Assembly (NCBI RefSeq): GCF_001592745.1
Contig: NZ_LUKD01000005.1
Location: 1-64,000, forward strand
Direction: 5' to 3'
Source: Bdellovibrio bacteriovorus
Lineage (GTDB): Bacteria; Bdellovibrionota; Bdellovibrionia; Bdellovibrionales; Bdellovibrionaceae
DNA length: 64,000 bases
Part shown: positions 59,973 through 64,000 of the stretch, in pieces
Layout of the letters: each line of letters begins with the position of its first letter
Position numbering within the stretch: position 1 is the stretch's first letter
Translations under genes and position numbers: made by a program
The notes under the pieces: model-generated
What the model saw: the letters and a program-made list of their open reading frames with translations, nothing else
Told to the model about the DNA's origin: nothing
Database searches by the model: none

Positions 59973-61703
59973 ATGAACCCTTTATGGAAGTCGCGTGATT
60001 TAACGATAGAAGCGGAAGTGCCCTCGACAGTCGAAGGGCAATGGCCGCCTCTCATCGGTAAGATTCTTGCGGCTCGAGGGTTCGCGGCTTCTCCCGAAGT
60101 GGAGAAGCTTCTTTTCCCGAAGCTCGCGGACTTGAAAGATCCTCTTTTGTTAAAGGGGATGTCTCAAGCTCTTGAGCGCCTAGGTCGGGCGTATCTCAAT
60201 AAAGAAAAAATCTGTATCTATGCGGACTTTGACTTGGACGGAACGTCAGGTCTGGCTTTGCTTAAAACCGGCATGGTGGCTTTAGGTTTCCCTGAAGTTT
60301 TGCACTATCAGCCAAAGCGCCTTTCTGAAGGCTACGGATTTCACGTAGCGGCCGTCGAAGAACTTCATAAGCAGGGTGTGAGTGTTATCATCACGGTCGA
60401 TGTCGGTATCACCGCCCATGCGGCCGTCAATCGCGCCAAAGAATTGGGCGTGGATGTGATCCTTACGGACCACCACTTGCCGGCTGACACGATCCCTAAT
60501 GCCTACGTCGTTGTGAATCCGAATCAAGGTGATTGCCCTTCAGAGATGGGTTATCTTTGCGGCGCGGGTGTGGCGTTCTATCTTTTACGTGGGTTAAAAC
60601 GCTACTTTCAAGATCATGAACAACTCCCTAAAAACAATTGGGATTTAAAAGAAGTTCTCGATTATTTCACGATCGGGACTTTGACGGACATGGTTCCTTT
60701 GGTGGACGACAATCGTGTCCTAGTGAAACATGGTTTGGTTAAACTAGCGGAAACCAAAAAAGCGGGCCTTCGAGCTTTACTTGAAGAGTTGGACCTTGTG
60801 GATCGCCCTTTAACAAGTCAAGACGTCGCGATCCGCTTTGCCCCTAAACTCAATGCGCTTTCGCGTATGGAGTCGGGCGTACTGCCTATTGATATTTTCC
60901 TTTTAGATGATGCCGCAAAGGCGCGTAACATGGTTCGTGAAGTTATGAAAAATAACTCCACCCGTGTGCAACTGCAAAATGACGCCGAGATCGAAGCTCA
61001 AGCTTTACTTAAAGAGTGGCCTCATCAGGATTTCGTTTTTGTCGCCTCAAAAACCTTCCATCGCGGCGTCGTAGGTCTTATCGCAACGAAGCTCACGCAA
61101 GTTTATAACAAGCCGGCCTTTGTGGGGTCGGTGGGTGATGACGGCATGATCGTGGGAAGTGCGCGTTTGCCGCAAGGTCAGGAAGCTTGCTTGGTCGAGG
61201 CGATGTCCAGCGCTCAAGATTTCTTAAGCCGGTTCGGGGGGCACTCGGCCGCCGCAGGATTTGAAATCGCAGAAACTCGCGTAGCTCATTTCATTGAAAA
61301 ACTGAGTGGCCATTTTTCTGATCTTCGTGAAAAACCGAAGCCTTTAGAAATCTTCTATGATGTTGAGGCGAAGCTTTCTGAAGTCGGGGCGCCGTTAATG
61401 AAGTGGTATGACTTCGTGGGGCCTTTCGGTACTGGCTTTGCAATTCCATTGATTCATTTTTCAAATATTCAAATTTTGTCCAAACGAGAGTTAAAGGGTG
61501 GTCACCTGCGTTTAAGAATCGCAGATCCGGATGGTCGCTCCTCTTCAGAAGCGCTGTTATTCACGCCGACACCTCGTCAGTTGGACACTTTACAAAACGT
61601 TCCCGGCTTTTACCATATTCTGGGCGAGCTTCAGTGGAACTACTATGCCGGTCAAAAAACCGTGCAGATTCTTATTCGTGATTTAAAGGTAGCTAGCACA
61701 TGA
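59973..61703 (+). CDS. recJ: Single-stranded-DNA-specific exonuclease RecJ
   Basis: This 576-residue DHH-family 5'-3' exonuclease works in recombination and mismatch repair. DHH motifs are YADFDLDGTSG, DVGITAHAAVNRAKELGVDVILTDHHLP, YVVVNPNQGDCP and FTIGTLTDMVPL; the DHHA1 motif GGHSAAAGFEIA lies near residue 418. The first motif uses Phe-Asp-Leu where Tyr-Asp-Val is usual. The start is an ATG after a GGACGG site, ten bases after secF. It overlaps queC by four bases. Confidence 0.95.
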   Translation: MNPLWKSRDLTIEAEVPSTVEGQWPPLIGKILAARGFAASPEVEKLLFPKLADLKDPLLLKGMSQALERLGRAYLNKEKICIYADFDLDGTSGLALLKTGMVALGFPEVLHYQPKRLSEGYGFHVAAVEELHKQGVSVIITVDVGITAHAAVNRAKELGVDVILTDHHLPADTIPNAYVVVNPNQGDCPSEMGYLCGAGVAFYLLRGLKRYFQDHEQLPKNNWDLKEVLDYFTIGTLTDMVPLVDDNRVLVKHGLVKLAETKKAGLRALLEELDLVDRPLTSQDVAIRFAPKLNALSRMESGVLPIDIFLLDDAAKARNMVREVMKNNSTRVQLQNDAEIEAQALLKEWPHQDFVFVASKTFHRGVVGLIATKLTQVYNKPAFVGSVGDDGMIVGSARLPQGQEACLVEAMSSAQDFLSRFGGHSAAAGFEIAETRVAHFIEKLSGHFSDLREKPKPLEIFYDVEAKLSEVGAPLMKWYDFVGPFGTGFAIPLIHFSNIQILSKRELKGGHLRLRIADPDGRSSSEALLFTPTPRQLDTLQNVPGFYHILGELQWNYYAGQKTVQILIRDLKVAST

Positions 61704-62398
61704 AACCAGCAAAAAAAGTCGTTGTTCTTTTATCGGCGGGGTTAGACTCGACGGTGAATGCATTTGATGCCGTTAAGCACGGCCATGAAATTGTTCTGGC
61801 TTTGACTTTCAACTATGGCCAGCGAGCCGCTCAAAAGGAAATCGAATCAGCCGCAAAACTAGCGGCGCACTTAAAGGTTCCGCATAAAGTGGTGGATTTG
61901 CCTTGGTTCAAAGATTTTAACACATCATCTTTGTTAGTTGAAGATCAAGCGGTTCCAGTCGGGGCTCAAGTTGAAATCGATAATATGCAAAAATCGGCGG
62001 AATCAGCGAAGTCCGTGTGGGTTCCTAATCGCAATGGCATTTTTTTGAATATTGCAGCGGCTTACGCGGAGGCTTTAGGGGCAACAGCCGTGATTCCGGG
62101 ATTCAACGTCGAAGAAGCTGCGACTTTCCCGGATAACTCCAAAGAGTTCATGGATACGGCGACGAAAGCTCTGCACTATTCGACATCAAATCATGTGACG
62201 GTGGGTTGCTATACAGTTCACTTGAAAAAAACGGACATTGTTCGTTTAGGTCATGGATTGAAAGTTCCTTGGGAGATGATCTGGCCTTGTTACTTCTCTG
62301 GAGAGCAGTGGTGTGGGCAGTGTGAATCTTGCCAACGTTCTAAGCGCGCGTTCGCGTCGGCGAATGTGGATGTGAAACATCTGTTTAAGGATTACTAA
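61700..62398 (+). CDS. queC: 7-cyano-7-deazaguanine synthase
   Basis: This 232-residue enzyme makes preQ0 from carboxy-deazaguanine with ATP and ammonia. The PP-loop VLLSAGLDSTVNAFDAVKHGHE, the ALTFNYGQRA segment, VPNRNGIFLNIAAAYAEALGA and the zinc site CYFSGEQWCGQCESCQRSKRAF (four Cys) are canonical. It supplies the substrate route used by tgt and queA upstream. ATGA overlap with recJ. TAATG-type overlap with the DUF366 gene follows. Confidence 0.97.
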   Translation: MKPAKKVVVLLSAGLDSTVNAFDAVKHGHEIVLALTFNYGQRAAQKEIESAAKLAAHLKVPHKVVDLPWFKDFNTSSLLVEDQAVPVGAQVEIDNMQKSAESAKSVWVPNRNGIFLNIAAAYAEALGATAVIPGFNVEEAATFPDNSKEFMDTATKALHYSTSNHVTVGCYTVHLKKTDIVRLGHGLKVPWEMIWPCYFSGEQWCGQCESCQRSKRAFASANVDVKHLFKDY

Positions 62399-62964
62399 TG
62401 AAAACACTTTTTATAGAAAAGAAATTTCCTTACGATGGAACTCAACTGCATTCCCTATTTGCGTATCTGGATCATAAGGTTTTAGGACCGTCGATTGTTT
62501 CTTGGCAGGGAGCTTGCTCTATCTCTTTTGATCACATGGTGGATGGAGAAGACCTTTTAGAACAAGCGGAGATCAAAGGCGATGAAATGCTTCATTTCAT
62601 CATCGAAGTCTTTGATCGTGATTTGTTTTCAGGCGTGGCTTTGCAAAGGCTTTTTGCTTCGATCACGCGTGACTACTTACAAGCTGCATCTTCTGCTTTG
62701 GTGGGTAAGTCGTTGGTGCGTGAGGGGGATGATATTTACCTGGATGATCGCAAGCTGAGTATCAGCATTGCTACGAAATCGCCCGTATCGGTGATGGTGC
62801 ATTTTGCGATGAATATCACTAATGACGGAACACCGGTAAAAACTTTGTCTTTGCAGGACTTGAAATTAGATCCTCGAAAAGTTTCCGAGGACCTCATGGC
62901 GAAATTTAAGAAAGAATATGATTCGATAGTCGTGGCGACGCAGAAAGTGCGCCCCGTTTCTTAG
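62398..62964 (+). CDS. DUF366 family protein
   Basis: This 188-residue protein begins at the base where queC ends. It fits the DUF366 pattern: FIEKKFPYDGTQLHSLFAYLDHKVLGPSIVSWQGACSI, then MLHFIIEVFDRDLFSGVALQRLFASI and LSISIATKSPVSVMVHFAMNI. Function unknown. Coupling to queC suggests a link to deazapurine or tRNA modification, which is inference. Cytoplasmic. Convergent four-base overlap with the next gene. Confidence 0.85.
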   Translation: MKTLFIEKKFPYDGTQLHSLFAYLDHKVLGPSIVSWQGACSISFDHMVDGEDLLEQAEIKGDEMLHFIIEVFDRDLFSGVALQRLFASITRDYLQAASSALVGKSLVREGDDIYLDDRKLSISIATKSPVSVMVHFAMNITNDGTPVKTLSLQDLKLDPRKVSEDLMAKFKKEYDSIVVATQKVRPVS

Positions 62965-63377
62965 TGATGGTCGTGAGCGGAAGAAGGTTTTTCTTCTGCG
63001 AGTTTAGGCAACGGAAGCTTGTAACTGACTTCGTTTCCAACAGCGCCATCACGCACGGCTTTTACTTTCAGTTCGCCTTTTAATGGGTACTTCTTCGTAG
63101 GCGCGCAGTGAAAGTGATTTCCTCCCATGACGGAGCACTTAAAATCCACTTTGTCTTTTCCATTCACGGCAGAAACCTCGATTTTAGAATTCTTGACGGT
63201 AGGGTACTTAAATTCCATGTCTAAAAGAAAAATGTGGGCGTCTTGTTTTTCATCTAACATAAGCTCGGTATGAAAGGCTCCGGGCATGCGAATATGTCCG
63301 CCGTGAGGGCCTTCCTTGTCTTCGCCATGGGCTAGGGCTATAAATGGTGTCAGAATCAATAGAGATAGTAATTTCAT
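62961..63377 (-). CDS. Periplasmic His-rich protein, probable metal binding
   Basis: This 138-residue secreted protein has a signal peptide (MKLLSLLILTPFIALA) followed by HGEDKEGPHGGHIRM. Later GGNHFHCAPTKKYPL, and the tail SSAHDHH. His-rich ends and a Cys suggest binding of copper or zinc. The body is a beta-sandwich-like domain without a known family. It is divergent from the copper ATPase gene at 63508, separated by 130 bases with an inverted repeat, so a shared copper response is likely. Confidence 0.75.
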   Translation of the reverse strand: MKLLSLLILTPFIALAHGEDKEGPHGGHIRMPGAFHTELMLDEKQDAHIFLLDMEFKYPTVKNSKIEVSAVNGKDKVDFKCSVMGGNHFHCAPTKKYPLKGELKVKAVRDGAVGNEVSYKLPLPKLAEEKPSSAHDHH

Positions 63378-63425
63378 AGTGTTTTCCTTATTTATCAGTC
63401 TTTCTAGGAATGAGACGTGGGTTTT

Positions 63426-63457
63426 GTGACATAAATCTAAATATTTATTTCTGTCAC
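63426..63457. promoter_or_regulatory. Inverted repeat between His-rich protein and copA
   Basis: GTGACA (63426) and TGTCAC (63452) form an interrupted inverted repeat with a further ATAAAT/ATTTAT pair inside. It lies in the divergent promoter region. A metal-responsive regulator could bind it, but no known consensus matches. Confidence 0.35.
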
Positions 63458-63507
63458 TAAAACCAGGGTGGTCTCCTAATACAGTTCAGAAGGCGGGCAG
63501 GTTTAAA

Positions 63508-64000
63508 ATGGATGCTGAAAAACTAGATCAAACTGAAAAATCAACTGAACTTCAACTTATGGGTATGACCTGCGTAAATTGCGCGGCCAAGGTGGAAAAG
63601 ACCCTCAATTCTTTTCCAGATATTAAAGCTTCGGTCAATTTTGCGACCGAGAAAGCGCACGTCGAGTTCTTAGGAAATACCGATGTTTCTCAACTTTTAA
63701 AAGCCATTCAGGATATTGGCTATCAAGCTTATGAAGTCAGTAACGAAATAGAATCCTCCAAATTTAAAGAGGAAGCGGCGGCGGAATACAAAAAAGAACT
63801 TCGTCATTTTATTATTTCCTTAGTTCTGACGATCCCGTTTCTTATCGAAATGGTTTGGATGTTCACAGGAGCACATCACGAGTTTATCCCGCGCTGGGTG
63901 CAATTGGTTATGGCGACCCCGGTGCAGTTCTGGATCGGTTGGAGATTCTATCGGGGTTCCTTCTTTGCTCTAAGATCTAAGAGCGCTAACATGGATGTCT
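63508..64000 (+). CDS. copA: Copper-transporting P1B-type ATPase, N-terminal part (truncated by window)
   Basis: An ATG at 63508 opens a frame running off the window. The first 70 residues form a heavy-metal-associated domain with the metal site GMTCVNCAAKVEKTL. The first membrane helices follow (RHFIISLVLTIPFLIEMVW), then VQFWIGWRFYRGSFFALRSKSANMDV, the classic SANMDV start of P1B-ATPases. These pumps export Cu+ across the inner membrane. The transmembrane CPC site, DKTG and HP motifs lie outside, so Cu over Zn/Cd is inferred from the HMA motif (V-x-x-C-A) and length. No clear ribosome site. Confidence 0.88.
   Translation, partial: MDAEKLDQTEKSTELQLMGMTCVNCAAKVEKTLNSFPDIKASVNFATEKAHVEFLGNTDVSQLLKAIQDIGYQAYEVSNEIESSKFKEEAAAEYKKELRHFIISLVLTIPFLIEMVWMFTGAHHEFIPRWVQLVMATPVQFWIGWRFYRGSFFALRSKSANMDV

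Overview
The window looks like the chromosome of a Bdellovibrio-type predatory bacterium (Bdellovibrionota). This is inferred from overall character, not from a database match. The signs are moderate GC, strong GGAGG-type ribosome sites, frequent TTG and GTG starts, many secreted proteins, lipoproteins and outer-membrane barrels of unknown function, and the order queA-tgt-yajC-secD-secF-recJ-queC. No phage, insertion sequence or CRISPR array is visible. Two tRNA genes are present: Cys (GCA) at 12316 and Leu (GAG) at 43847 on the minus strand.

Layout. 1-9.8 kb: a choice-of-anchor-type secreted protein, an MFS exporter, a catalytically degenerate uracil-DNA-glycosylase-like protein overlapping an NfeD-slipin membrane pair, a SpoIID-like protein, a transglutaminase-like/beta-barrel fusion, and two lipoproteins. 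9.8-16.4 kb: a XerC/D recombinase, a ComM-type AAA+ protein, tRNA-Cys, an AT-rich patch with three orphan genes, 3-methyladenine glycosylase Tag, and a TetR-YciI pair with two perfect palindromic operators. 16.4-19.1 kb: a KH protein, then a four-gene minus-strand operon (CPCS redoxin, two Met/His-rich FixH/YtkA-like proteins, a barrel with a vicinal Cys pair) that may handle a metal or thiols in the envelope. 19-30 kb: a Gcr-type membrane protein overlapping a glycosyltransferase, a secreted subtilase, a Kef-type antiporter, an aldehyde dehydrogenase, a glutamine-amidotransferase-like secreted hydrolase, a barrel, and a CoA-binding protein.

30-44 kb: two large lipoproteins, one with ten 41-residue propeller-like repeats and one Cys-rich. 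Then a pirin/unknown/OsmC operon behind a 9-bp inverted repeat, an SDR enzyme, a Fic protein coupled to a secreted protein, a DUF502 membrane protein, and a 943-residue secreted protein with two different short tandem repeats. 44-53.7 kb: small secreted proteins, a YbdK ligase, and an envelope-stress-like cluster (PfpI, two BON proteins, a glycine-zipper protein, an AsmA/DUF748 protein, two tandem OmpA-like paralogues, a Q/N-rich peptide and a barrel). 53.7-64 kb: a DMT transporter bracketed by two nearly identical 71-72 bp palindromes. The queuosine/secretion/repair run follows (queA, tgt, yajC, secD, secF, recJ, queC, DUF366). The window ends in a truncated copper ATPase gene divergent from a His-rich periplasmic protein.

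Candidates for something undescribed are the redoxin/FixH-like/barrel operon, the transglutaminase-barrel fusion, the repeat-rich 943-residue protein, the paired palindromes and the 48-53.7 kb envelope cluster. Several starts were moved to internal codons with better ribosome sites or signal peptides. Genes were also added that are too short or too truncated for a simple ORF list: peptides at 7880, 15938 and 44165, and copA at 63508.
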